NCBI RefSeq assembly: GCF_034321785.1
Contig: NZ_JAXLPB010000001.1
Span: forward strand, 1-64,000
Direction: 5' to 3'
From: Fulvimarina uroteuthidis
Lineage (GTDB): Bacteria > Pseudomonadota > Alphaproteobacteria > Rhizobiales > Rhizobiaceae
Length of the DNA stretch: 64,000 nt
In this document: positions 20,289 to 28,173 of the stretch, piece by piece
Numbering within the stretch: the first letter of the stretch is position 1
How the letters are laid out: each line of letters begins with the position of its first letter
The notes under the pieces: model-generated
Seen by the model: the letters and a program-made list of their open reading frames with translations, nothing else
Told to the model about the DNA's origin: nothing
Database searches by the model: none
Program-made: the position numbers and the translations under genes

Positions 20289-21800
20289 TCAGTCGTTCCA
20301 GGTGGCCGGGAAGAGCAGGATCAGGACCGTCACCAGCTCGAGGCGCCCGAGCAGCATGGTGACCGAAAGCACCCACAGCGCGCCGTCCGGCAGGGACGAG
20401 AAATTGCCCGCCGGCCCGATCACCTGTCCGAACCCGGGCCCGACATTGGCGAGCGCCGTCAAGGTTGCGGTGAACGCGGTGATGAGATCAAGCCCATACA
20501 TGGACAGGATCACGGTTCCAAGCAGCAGCGTTCCGAAGAACAGGAAGAAGTAGATGGTGACGGTCTGGACGCCTTCCGGGGCGATCTCGTTGTTGCCGTA
20601 TCGCATGCGGATGACGGCGTTGGGGCGGACGAGACGGCGGAAGTTCGCCTCGACGACCTGATAGAGGATGTAGAGCCGGTTCGCCTTGATGCCGCCCGTC
20701 GTGGAACCGGCACATCCTCCGAGGAACGTCGCCAGGAAGAAGACGCCGATCGCCGCGTTCGACCAGAGCGTATAGTCCTCGGACGCGTAGCCCGTCGTGG
20801 TGATGATCGAGACGAGGTTGAACGCCGACGAGATCATCGCCTCGTCGAACGGTGTGCCGTTGATGATCCGGCGCGAGATCGCGATGGTCAGGCTCAGCAC
20901 CAGGCAGAGCGTGAGGAAGACCTTGATCTGGGGATCGCGCCACAGATGGAACCGGCGCGGCAGGAAGGCCCGGATGTAGATGACGAAGGGCAAGGCGCCG
21001 AGAATCATGAACAGGGTCGCCGTCAACAGGATCCGGTTGTCGTCGAAATAGCCCATGGACAGATCATGGGTGGAGAACCCGGCCGTCGCCACCGTCGTCA
21101 TGGCGTGGTTGACAGCATCGAAGAACGACATGCCGAGACCGGTATAGGCGACCGTGCACAACATGGTCAGCACCATATAGGCCGCGACCAGCCCGCCCGA
21201 GAGCTGGTTGATACGGGGCAGGACCTTGTCCGACTTGTCGGAATTTTCCATGTGAAACAGCGCCATGCCGCCGGTTCGAAGCGTCGGCAGGATGAGCAGC
21301 GCCATGCCGATGATGCCGATGCCGCCGATCCACTGCAGCAGCGAACGCCACATCAGAATGCCGCGCGGCAGTGCGTCGAGCCCGGAGATGACCGTCGCGC
21401 CCGTGGCGGTGATTCCGGACATGGATTCGAAGAAGGCGCCCGCCGGCGTCAGATTCACCGAGGAGACGTAGAGCGGAACCGTCCCGACGACCGCCCCGAA
21501 CACCCAGACCGAGGTGACGATCAGGAAGCCAAGTCGCTGGGTGAAGCGCGGCTTGTCACCCCGCGTCGCCATGAAGACCAGGGCGCAGAGCATGCCGATG
21601 AGGGCGCTCGAGCCGACGAACACCTTCCAGTCCTGATTGTTGTCGGCAATATCGACCAATGCGGGAATCAGCATGGCTCCGGCAAGGGCCAGGCCAAAAC
21701 TCGACGTCACATTGGCGATCGTCTTGAAAATTGCCGACTCCCCTTCTGCAACGCTGTGCTTTTCGGGTTCCGGGGTGGCCGGCCCTCGAACATGTCTCAA
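20289..21800 (-). CDS. trkH: TrkH-type potassium uptake channel, downstream copy
   Basis: A membrane protein of the TrkH/TrkG/KtrB superfamily, importing K+ with a TrkA partner that is not in this window. The four pore-loop segments are visible: SGITATGATVISG, TTVATAGFSTHD, SIITTTGYASEDYTL and ALANVGPGFG. It closely parallels the next gene along its whole length. There is no ATG or GTG where the paralogue begins. I give the TTG at 21800 (503 residues) as the conventional start, but an ATT at 21731, 6 bases after AAGGGGAG, would give the length and N-terminus of the paralogue (from IFKTIANVTS). See findings. Confidence 0.85.
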   Translation of the reverse strand: MRHVRGPATPEPEKHSVAEGESAIFKTIANVTSSFGLALAGAMLIPALVDIADNNQDWKVFVGSSALIGMLCALVFMATRGDKPRFTQRLGFLIVTSVWVFGAVVGTVPLYVSSVNLTPAGAFFESMSGITATGATVISGLDALPRGILMWRSLLQWIGGIGIIGMALLILPTLRTGGMALFHMENSDKSDKVLPRINQLSGGLVAAYMVLTMLCTVAYTGLGMSFFDAVNHAMTTVATAGFSTHDLSMGYFDDNRILLTATLFMILGALPFVIYIRAFLPRRFHLWRDPQIKVFLTLCLVLSLTIAISRRIINGTPFDEAMISSAFNLVSIITTTGYASEDYTLWSNAAIGVFFLATFLGGCAGSTTGGIKANRLYILYQVVEANFRRLVRPNAVIRMRYGNNEIAPEGVQTVTIYFFLFFGTLLLGTVILSMYGLDLITAFTATLTALANVGPGFGQVIGPAGNFSSLPDGALWVLSVTMLLGRLELVTVLILLFPATWND

Positions 21801-21904
21801 CCGGATACAGACTGGCGGACGAGGCGGCAACGGCGAAAGAGCGCGCGCAAGCGCACTTGTTGCTGCCCTGCATCCCTTTCGTTCCGGGGAGCGGGCGAAA
21901 CCGG

Positions 21905-23362
21905 TCAGTCGGTCCAGGTGGCGGGAAAGAAGAGAATGAGCACGGTCACGAGCTCCAGCCGGCCGAGCAGCATCGTCGCCGAGAGCACCCAGAGCGCACC
22001 GTCGGGGATCAGCGCGAAGTTGCCGGCCGGCCCGATCATCTGGCCGATTCCCGGGCCGACATTGGCGAGCGCCGTCAGCGTTCCCGAAAAGGCCGTGTCG
22101 AAATCGAGACCGAAAAGGCTCAGCGCCACGGTGCCGATCATCAAGGTGCCGAAGAACAGAAAGAAGAAGATCGTGATGGTCTGCACGGCTTCGGGCGCGA
22201 CCTCGTTGTTTCCGTATTTCAACCGGACGATCGAATGCGGCCGCACCAGCCGGCGGAAGTTCTGCGCGACGAGCTTGTAGAGGATATAGAGCCGGTTGGC
22301 CTTGATGCCGCCGGAGGTCGAGCCGGCGCATCCGCCCAGGAAGGTGGCGAAGACGATGATGCCGACAGCCGCGTTCGACCAGAGCGTATAATCTTCGGAG
22401 GCATAGCCGGTCGTCGTGATCACGGAGACGAGATTGAACGCCGAGGACACGAAGGCCTCCTCCAGCGAACTGTCATTGTAGATCCGTCGCGTGATCGCGA
22501 TCGCCACCGTCAGCACCAGGCAGATCGTCAGGAAGACCTTGATCTGGGGATCGCTCCACAACTGGAAGCGTCGCGGCAGGAAGGCCCGGATGTAGAGGAC
22601 GAAGGGCAAGGCGCCGAGGATCATGAACAAAGTGGACGCGATCAGGATTGCGTCGCTGTCGAAATAGCCCATCGACAGATCGTGGGTCGAGTAGCCGCCG
22701 GTCGAGAGCGTCGTCATTGCGTGGTTGATGGCGTCGAAGAACGTCATGCCAAGGCCCGTATAGGCGACGGAGCACAGCAGCGTCAGCGTGACATAGGCGG
22801 CGGCGAGACCTCCGGACAGTTGGCCGACCCGCGGCAGGACCTTGTCCGACCGGTCCGAGCTTTCCATGTGGAACATGGCCATACCGCCGGTCCGCAGCAC
22901 CGGCAGGACGAGAAGCGCCATGCCGATGATGCCGATGCCGCCGACCCATTGCAGCAGCGAGCGCCACATCAACACGCCGCGCGGCATCGCATCGAGCCCG
23001 GCAAGCACCGTCGAGCCCGTCGTCGTCAGTCCCGACATAGCTTCGAAGAAGGCGCCCGCAAAGGTGATCTCGACGGACGAGATGTAGAGCGGGACCGCGC
23101 CGATCAGCGCGCCCACCAGCCATACCGACGTGACGATGAGAAATCCGAGGCGCTGGGTGAAGCGCGGGCGATCACCCGCGGTCGCTGCCGATACCAGCCC
23201 GCATATCGCGGCGATCAGGACGCCGGACCCGACGAAGACCTTCCAGTCCTCGTTCCTGTCCGAAATGTCCACGAGAGCAGGAATCATCATCGTTCCGGCC
23301 AGCACCAGACCGAAATTCGAGGTGACGTTGGCGATCGTCCTGAAAATGGCGAGATTCCCCAT
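21905..23362 (-). CDS. trkH: TrkH-type potassium uptake channel, upstream copy
   Basis: A 485-residue, multi-spanning K+ channel subunit that starts cleanly at ATG (MGNLAIFRTIANVTSNFG). The pore loops are SGLTTTGSTVLAG, TTLSTGGYSTHD, SVITTTGYASEDYTL and ALANVGPGIG. It is the tandem paralogue of the preceding gene, with the main differences in the first loop (TTGST against ATGAT) and the extramembrane segments. It faces trxB across a 201-bp divergent region that contains a long palindrome. Tandem trkH genes are known in Rhizobiales; division of labour between the copies is unknown. Confidence 0.93.
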   Translation of the reverse strand: MGNLAIFRTIANVTSNFGLVLAGTMMIPALVDISDRNEDWKVFVGSGVLIAAICGLVSAATAGDRPRFTQRLGFLIVTSVWLVGALIGAVPLYISSVEITFAGAFFEAMSGLTTTGSTVLAGLDAMPRGVLMWRSLLQWVGGIGIIGMALLVLPVLRTGGMAMFHMESSDRSDKVLPRVGQLSGGLAAAYVTLTLLCSVAYTGLGMTFFDAINHAMTTLSTGGYSTHDLSMGYFDSDAILIASTLFMILGALPFVLYIRAFLPRRFQLWSDPQIKVFLTICLVLTVAIAITRRIYNDSSLEEAFVSSAFNLVSVITTTGYASEDYTLWSNAAVGIIVFATFLGGCAGSTSGGIKANRLYILYKLVAQNFRRLVRPHSIVRLKYGNNEVAPEAVQTITIFFFLFFGTLMIGTVALSLFGLDFDTAFSGTLTALANVGPGIGQMIGPAGNFALIPDGALWVLSATMLLGRLELVTVLILFFPATWTD

Positions 23363-23442
23363 AACCGAAACGCCTTGCGGGGCATTCCATCCCTCTGCGT
23401 GGCGCGCGCACAGTTACAGGCAGTCGGAACGGCCCGCAACGG

Positions 23443-23475
23443 CACGGCTTGTTGATCGTCGATCATCAAGCCGTG
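23443..23475. promoter_or_regulatory. Long near-perfect palindrome ahead of trxB
   Basis: CACGGCTTG pairs with CAAGCCGTG, then one T/T mismatch, then TGATC with GATCA around GTC: 14 of 15 arm positions match. It lies in the divergent trkH-trxB region, 88 bp before trxB. No T-run follows on either strand, so it is not a standard terminator. It may be an operator or a leader hairpin. Confidence 0.5.
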
Positions 23476-23563
23476 TTGCGAGCCTTCCGCGCCTGCCTTA
23501 TTGAACCGGGGAGACCGGCAGGCCATCTGCGGAATGCCAACGACAGACGATGAAGAGGGTCAC

Positions 23564-24535
23564 ATGACCGAACGGCACACGGAAGTCCTGATTCTCGGAT
23601 CGGGCCCCGCCGGATACACGGCGGCGATCTATGCGGCACGCGCCATGCTGAAGCCGCTCGTCATCGCAGGCCTCCAGGAAGGCGGCCAGCTCACGATCAC
23701 CTCGGACGTCGAGAACTATCCCGGCTACGCCGATCCCGTGCAGGGGCCGTGGATGATGGAGCAGATGAAGACGCAGGCGACGAATGTCGGGGCCGAGATC
23801 GTCAACGACCTGATCGTCGACGCCGATCTCGACGTTCGCCCGTTCCGCCTGACGGCCGATTCGGGCGACGTCTATACCTGCGACGCGCTGATCGTTGCGA
23901 CGGGTGCCCAGGCCAAATGGCTCGGGCTGGAGAGCGAAGCGAAATTTCAGGGTTACGGCGTTTCCGCCTGTGCGACCTGCGACGGGTTCTTCTATCGCGG
24001 CAAGGACGTCGTCGTTGTCGGCGGCGGCAACACCGCTGTCGAGGAAGCGCTGTACCTGTCCAACATCGCCAGATCGGTCACCGTGATCCATCGGCGCGAT
24101 GCGTTCCGCGCCGAGCGCATTCTCCAGGAGCGCCTGTTCGCCGCCGGCAACATCCACACCCGCTGGAACGGCGAGATCGACGAGATCCTGGGCGACGAGA
24201 AGCCGATGCGCTCGGTGACGGGCGTGCGGGTCCGCGACACGCGGAGCGGCGAGACCGAGGAACTGGCCGCGGACGGCGTTTTCGTCGCCATCGGGCATGC
24301 GCCGGCGGTCGAACTCTTCGAAGGCAAGCTGAAGCAGAAGCCGTCGGGCTATCTGTGGGTCGAACCCGGCACGGTCCGCACGTCGATCGAGGGCGTCTAC
24401 GCTGCCGGCGACGTGGCGGACGACGTCTGGCGCCAAGCCGTGACGGCCGCGGGCATGGGCTGCATGGCAGCGCTCGACGCGGAGAAATGGCTGCAGGCGC
24501 GCTCCATCGAACGTCACAAGCTCGCCGCAGAATAA
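23564..24535 (+). CDS. trxB: Thioredoxin-disulfide reductase
   Basis: A 323-residue FAD flavoprotein that reduces thioredoxin with NADPH. Visible are the FAD motif LGSGPAGYTAA at the N-terminus, the redox-active CATC in SACATCDGFF, the NADPH motif VGGGNTAVEEA with HRRDAFRA, and the final FAD contact YAAGDVAD. Length is typical. The frame begins at 23501, but the ATG at 23564 follows AGAGGGT and gives the standard N-terminus. lsrB follows 100 bp downstream with its own promoter-like sequence, an arrangement conserved in Rhizobiales. Confidence 0.96.
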   Translation: MTERHTEVLILGSGPAGYTAAIYAARAMLKPLVIAGLQEGGQLTITSDVENYPGYADPVQGPWMMEQMKTQATNVGAEIVNDLIVDADLDVRPFRLTADSGDVYTCDALIVATGAQAKWLGLESEAKFQGYGVSACATCDGFFYRGKDVVVVGGGNTAVEEALYLSNIARSVTVIHRRDAFRAERILQERLFAAGNIHTRWNGEIDEILGDEKPMRSVTGVRVRDTRSGETEELAADGVFVAIGHAPAVELFEGKLKQKPSGYLWVEPGTVRTSIEGVYAAGDVADDVWRQAVTAAGMGCMAALDAEKWLQARSIERHKLAAE

Positions 24536-24576
24536 CACTAGGTTCGCGCAGCGTGATTTGTTATGCTGCAGTGCAA

Positions 24577-24582
24577 TATAAT
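24577..24582 (+). promoter_or_regulatory. -10-like hexamer for lsrB
   Basis: TATAAT matches the consensus exactly, 53 bp before the lsrB start. No strong -35 element is seen at 16-18 bp. The first of two direct repeats overlaps its end, which would suit autorepression. Confidence 0.45.
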
Positions 24583-24605
24583 CGATTGCCAGAAAATCGA
24601 TTGCC
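24580..24605 (+). repeat. Tandem 11-bp direct repeats before lsrB
   Basis: AATCGATTGCC occurs twice (24580-24590 and 24595-24605), separated by AGAA. The pair overlaps the -10-like hexamer and ends 30 bp before the lsrB ATG. The 15-bp period is not a whole number of helical turns. It is a candidate autoregulatory site. Confidence 0.5.
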
Positions 24606-24635
24606 TCCAAGAGACCGGCAGAACGGATTGCGATC

Positions 24636-25532
24636 ATGGCCCTCGACTGGGACAAGCTGCGAATATTTCACGCGGCAGCCGAGGCTGGATCCTTCACCCG
24701 GGCTTCGGAAAACCTGAACCTCAGCCAGTCGGCCATCAGTCGTCAGGTGGCGGCGCTGGAAGCGGAAGTCGGTGTTCCGCTGTTCCATCGCCACGCGCGG
24801 GGCCTCGTCCTGTCGGAACAGGGCGAGATGCTGTTCCAGACCGCGAACGACGTGCTGCAACGGCTCGAAGCGGTCCGCATGCAGCTGACCGAGACGAAGG
24901 AAAAGCCGAGCGGCAAGCTGCGCGTCACGACCACCGTGGGGCTCGGGTCCGGGTGGCTGACCGAGCGTTCGAAGGAATTCCTCGAACTCTATCCGGAAAT
25001 CGAACTGCAGCTGATGTTCGACAATGAGGAGATCGACCTCACGATGCGCCGGGCGGATGCCGCCATCCGCCTTCGCCAGCCTCAGCAGCCGGACCTCATC
25101 CAGCGCCGGCTCTTCACCGTGCATCTGCATGTCTACGCCTCGCCGGTCTACATTTCCCGTTTCGGCGCCCCGCAGACGATCGACGATCTCGACCAGCACC
25201 GCATCATCACCTTCGGTGAACCCGCACCGCCCTATCTGCGCAACCTGAACACGCTCGAGACGATCGGCATCGAGCATGGACAGCCTCGCTCGGCGATCCT
25301 GCAGATCAACAATCTGATCGCCATCCGCTCGGCCATCGAGAGCGGCATCGGGCTCGGCCTCCTGCCGGACTACATGATCGACCAGCGCACGAAGCTCGTC
25401 CAGATCCTGCCGGAAATCGAGATGCCGACCTTCGATACATTTCTCTGCTATCCGGACGAACTGCGAAATTCGGCGAAGCTGAAGGTCTTTCGGGACTTCC
25501 TGATCTCGAAAGCCCGGACCTGGACGTTCTGA
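24636..25532 (+). CDS. lsrB: LysR-type regulator, LsrB/VtlR family
   Basis: A 298-residue LysR regulator with an N-terminal winged helix (RIFHAAAEAGSFTRASENLNLSQSAISRQVAALE) described here by its position, residues 9-42, and a periplasmic-binding-like effector domain. The start MALDWDKLRIFHAA and the segment KPSGKLRVTTTVGLGSGWL are close to LsrB of Sinorhizobium and VtlR of Brucella. Those control oxidative-stress genes, LPS, and small RNAs or DUF1127 peptides, and sit next to trxB as here. The orthology rests on sequence similarity remembered from the family plus synteny. No sRNA of the AbcR type was recognised nearby. Confidence 0.88.
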   Translation: MALDWDKLRIFHAAAEAGSFTRASENLNLSQSAISRQVAALEAEVGVPLFHRHARGLVLSEQGEMLFQTANDVLQRLEAVRMQLTETKEKPSGKLRVTTTVGLGSGWLTERSKEFLELYPEIELQLMFDNEEIDLTMRRADAAIRLRQPQQPDLIQRRLFTVHLHVYASPVYISRFGAPQTIDDLDQHRIITFGEPAPPYLRNLNTLETIGIEHGQPRSAILQINNLIAIRSAIESGIGLGLLPDYMIDQRTKLVQILPEIEMPTFDTFLCYPDELRNSAKLKVFRDFLISKARTWTF

Positions 25533-25590
25533 CGCGGCGATCCTGCGTCCCCGGTCGGGACGCTGGCAAACGTGAAGGGCATGTGACGCG

Positions 25591-26463
25591 ATGATGGCGA
25601 CGAATCCCGCCGATCTCTTTCCGACGCTTGAACGGCGCGCAGCCGCTCTCGACGCGGACGGCCAGCCGAAGCGCATCGTCGCCATTGCCGACGTGCATGG
25701 AATGGCGAGCCATCTCGACCATCTCGTTGCAGGCGTGAATGGCATCGATGCGTTCGCCGACGCCGCCTTCTTCATTCTGGGGGATCTGGTGGATCGTGGT
25801 CCCGATTCGCGTGGGGCGATCGACCGTGCGCTTGCCCTCGCGAAGGGGCGCGCGGGGTCCCGTATCTTCCTCGGCAATCACGACGAATGGTTTCTTCGGT
25901 TTCTGATTGACGAACTGGCGGCGTCCGAACTGTCGAACTGGATCGAACAAGGCGGCCGCGAAACCCTGGCGAGCTATCAGGCGGGAACCGACCGTTCGCC
26001 GCAGGGCGTACGAGAGGCGATTCTCAAGGACTGTCCATCCCATCTCGAATGTCTGAGAAGGGCGGACACGATCGCCCTCGTCGGCGATCTTGCGTTCGTC
26101 CATGCGGGCGTCGATCCGACGAAGCCGCTCGACAACCAGTCGGCGCGTGACTGCGTCTGGATCCGTGCCCCCTTCATGCGTCATGCGGGCCCGCTCAGCC
26201 ATATCGTGGTTCACGGCCATACGCCGCAGAAGGACAACCGTCCGACGCTGACGGAAAACCGCATTTCGATCGACACCGGCGCCTGCTACGGCGGCCTGCT
26301 GACGGCCGCCCTGATCGACCGCGAGGCCAAAACGCTGGATTTCCTGTCGACCGATGGCGTCAACCTCGTGATCCGGGAGCCCGTCTTGACGGATCGCGGG
26401 TTCGGAACCGTTCGCAAGGCCTACCGACCGGGTGGCGCGCTTGTCTTCCGCAACGAAGCCTAG
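25591..26463 (+). CDS. Calcineurin-like metallophosphoesterase
   Basis: A 290-residue cytosolic phosphoesterase. The dinuclear metal signature is complete: ADVHG, GDLVDRGPDS, GNHDEW and VVHGHTP. It resembles bacterial PPP-type serine/threonine phosphatases or symmetrical Ap4A hydrolases (ApaH-like); the VHAGVDPTKPLDNQ segment is as in the latter group. The substrate cannot be decided. It follows lsrB by 58 bp and may share its transcript. A hairpin without T-run lies just after its stop. Confidence 0.82.
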   Translation: MMATNPADLFPTLERRAAALDADGQPKRIVAIADVHGMASHLDHLVAGVNGIDAFADAAFFILGDLVDRGPDSRGAIDRALALAKGRAGSRIFLGNHDEWFLRFLIDELAASELSNWIEQGGRETLASYQAGTDRSPQGVREAILKDCPSHLECLRRADTIALVGDLAFVHAGVDPTKPLDNQSARDCVWIRAPFMRHAGPLSHIVVHGHTPQKDNRPTLTENRISIDTGACYGGLLTAALIDREAKTLDFLSTDGVNLVIREPVLTDRGFGTVRKAYRPGGALVFRNEA

Positions 26464-26472
26464 CGACCAAGG

Positions 26473-26500
26473 GAGCCCGCACCCCAGGGAACGCGGGCTC
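26473..26500. terminator. Hairpin between convergent genes
   Basis: GAGCCCGC pairs perfectly with GCGGGCTC around a 12-nt loop. It lies between the phosphoesterase stop and the SRPBCC gene stop and could serve either strand. There is no T-run, so a Rho-dependent role or simple RNA stabilisation is more likely. Confidence 0.4.
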
Positions 26501-26558
26501 GGTTCGCGGCGACGTGGCAAAGCCGGAACGGTTCGGGCGGAGGGCTCTCGCCGGTTCG

Positions 26559-27050
26559 TTACTCGCCGGCAGCTATGCCTGCGATCGACTTGATGCCGGC
26601 ATCGTAGATTCCGGTGATCACGCCGATCGCCTCCTCATCCGTCGCGCCCTCGGCTGCGTCGAAGGTTCCGTCCCATGCGAGGGTCGTCAGATTGTCGTTG
26701 CCCGACACCGAGATCGTCGATTCGTAATTGGCGACGGGCAACGGACCCTCGACGATCCGATAGGTATAGGTCATCGCGTCATCGTCGCGTGATACGAGGT
26801 CCTCCACGAGAGTCCCACCGCCTTCGAGGCTCAGCGTGCGACGCTGCGTGCCGTCGACTTCGCTTTCCTCGCAGGCGGTGACGGCCGGGTGCCAGTCGGC
26901 GATCGCGCAGAAACCGCCGACCGTCGACCAGAGCTTGGCCGGATCCGCCTCGATCTGCGCCGACTGGGTGACCTCCAGTGCAAGCGCCGGCGTTGCAAAC
27001 AGCATGAGACCCGCAAGCGGTGCCGCCACCCTGATCAGGTTCTTCTTCAT
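26559..27050 (-). CDS. Secreted SRPBCC-fold protein
   Basis: A 163-residue precursor with a clear signal peptide (MKKNLIRVAAPLAGLMLFATPALA) and a START/SRPBCC-like domain: VTQSAQIEADPAKLWSTVGG, then CAIADWHPAV and TYTYRIVEGPLPVANYEST. This is the MxaD/polyketide-cyclase-like subgroup, whose members bind hydrophobic ligands in a central cavity. A periplasmic location is inferred from the signal peptide. Two cysteines (FCAIADW and TACEES) could form a disulfide. The ligand is unknown. GGGAGAAACACAG precedes the ATG. Confidence 0.8.
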   Translation of the reverse strand: MKKNLIRVAAPLAGLMLFATPALALEVTQSAQIEADPAKLWSTVGGFCAIADWHPAVTACEESEVDGTQRRTLSLEGGGTLVEDLVSRDDDAMTYTYRIVEGPLPVANYESTISVSGNDNLTTLAWDGTFDAAEGATDEEAIGVITGIYDAGIKSIAGIAAGE

Positions 27051-27209
27051 CTGTGTTTCTCCCGAATTATCGCGGCGTCCGTCCTCTTGCTGGACGTCGG
27101 ACGCCGTGTACGCGTGCCCAGACGAAAGAGTGGGGCTGACGTTGGGTTTGACAACGCCGCGCCGACCGATGCGGCGCCATGTCCACCGCAGTCATCGGAA
27201 ATGGACAAG

Positions 27210-27239
27210 AAAAACCCCCGGCGATGGCCGAGGGTTTTT
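27210..27239. terminator. Bidirectional-looking terminator
   Basis: AAAAACCCCCGGC-GATG-GCCGAGGGTTTTT forms a stem with one mismatch, flanked by A-run and T-run, so it could end transcription in both directions. It lies 59 bp past the stop of the acidic secreted protein gene on the minus strand. Confidence 0.75.
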
Positions 27240-27297
27240 CGAAGATCGATCGCCGGGCACGCATGTGCCTGAGAGCGATCATGTTGTTGATCTCGGC

Positions 27298-27723
27298 TTA
27301 CTGAACGGCGCCGGTGTTCGGCTCGTCCTGCACGACCGAACGCTCGGTATCGGCCGCGTTCTCCGGAGCGAACGTCGCACCCGAACCCGGGATCAGCTGC
27401 TCTTCGCCGGCCGCACCCGTGCGATCGGTGGTCTCGGCGGCCGTGCCTTCAGCAACGGTCTCGCGCTCGGCCGCTTCGTTCAGTTCGATCTGCGCCTCGT
27501 TGCCCGGGACGATCGTCTCGTTCTCCGGATTGGCGACTGCGTTTGCCGGCTGCGAAAGATCGACGTCGCTCTCGGCGGCGACATTGGTGCGGGTTTCGGC
27601 TTCGTTTTGCTCGACGGCGGTTTCACTGCCCGGAATGATCGCGTCCGAGGTCTGGGCCAGAGCAGGCATTGCAAATGCCGAAACGGCGGTCAGGAGCGTG
27701 GCGATACGGATTGTCTTCAACAT
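27298..27723 (-). CDS. Acidic secreted protein with three IVPG repeats (copy A)
   Basis: I recognise no family. The 141-residue precursor has a signal peptide ending ALPALAQ-like (MPALAQ, residues 19-24). The mature part is strongly acidic, has no Cys, and repeats the motif hydrophobic-[IV]-P-G-[SN] at residues 29-33 (IIPGS), 71-75 (IVPGN) and 110-114 (LIPGS), spaced about 40 residues. The first two are followed by a Glu/Asn-rich segment (ETAVEQNEAETRT, EAQIELNEAAERET). It is clearly paralogous to the gene at 28.2 kb, and each copy has its own terminator. A periplasmic or secreted, largely disordered protein is inferred. A perfect palindrome lies 26 bp upstream. Confidence 0.8.
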   Translation of the reverse strand: MLKTIRIATLLTAVSAFAMPALAQTSDAIIPGSETAVEQNEAETRTNVAAESDVDLSQPANAVANPENETIVPGNEAQIELNEAAERETVAEGTAAETTDRTGAAGEEQLIPGSGATFAPENAADTERSVVQDEPNTGAVQ

Positions 27724-27748
27724 AATGATTCGTTTCCAAAATTCTTCA

Positions 27749-27765
27749 GCATCGATATTCGATGC
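27749..27765 (-). promoter_or_regulatory. Perfect palindrome upstream of copy A
   Basis: GCATCGA-TAT-TCGATGC is a perfect 7-bp dyad with a 3-bp centre, ending 26 bp before the ATG of the acidic secreted protein. It could be an operator or a leader hairpin near the ribosome-binding site. I did not find it before copy B. Confidence 0.4.
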
Positions 27766-28086
27766 AGTGTTGTCTCAGCCTTTACCGGCTGTCGTGATTT
27801 GGCTCTTCGTGAACCTTTCATGACGAAGACGTCTGAGCGCGCCAAACGTTGCAGGCGGCGGCGTTGACAGCCTGTATACCGTGCGGCGACAATTACTTCA
27901 CGCTTGAACAATCACCGCCGCGCATCGCGGCACGCGGATGGACGCGGCAGTTGGTGGAGAGCGCAGTCACACATCCTCGACGGATGGCTGTTGTTCGTTC
28001 CACCTCGCCGACCTGCGTCCTCGTTCTGCGTCGTCGTCCCACCTTGCCCGAACAATCCGGCACCGCCCGTTCCAACCATCCGCACG

Positions 28087-28117
28087 AAAAAACCCCCGGC
28101 CGCCAAGCCGGGGGTTT
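28087..28117 (-). terminator. Strong terminator after copy B
   Basis: On the minus strand ACCCCCGGC-TTGGCG-GCCGGGGGT is followed by TTTTTT. It is 57 bp past the stop of the IVPG-repeat gene copy B, and among the strongest terminators in the window. Confidence 0.85.
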
Positions 28118-28173
28118 CATCAATCCTTACCGTTCAATCCGCGAGACCGCCGATCGACGACGCTTATGCGAAA

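Larger units (their letters stand above)
27724..28173. other. Spacer between the two IVPG-repeat genes
   Basis: These 450 bp hold the palindrome before copy A and the terminator of copy B. Open frames on either strand look like shadows (no ribosome-binding site, Arg/Ser/His-rich). Confidence 0.6.

Noticed and set aside
20289..22331. Extended trkH frame reaching into the neighbouring trkH gene
   Set aside because: The N-terminal 170 residues are a frame shadow of the paralogue; homology starts only near 21730.
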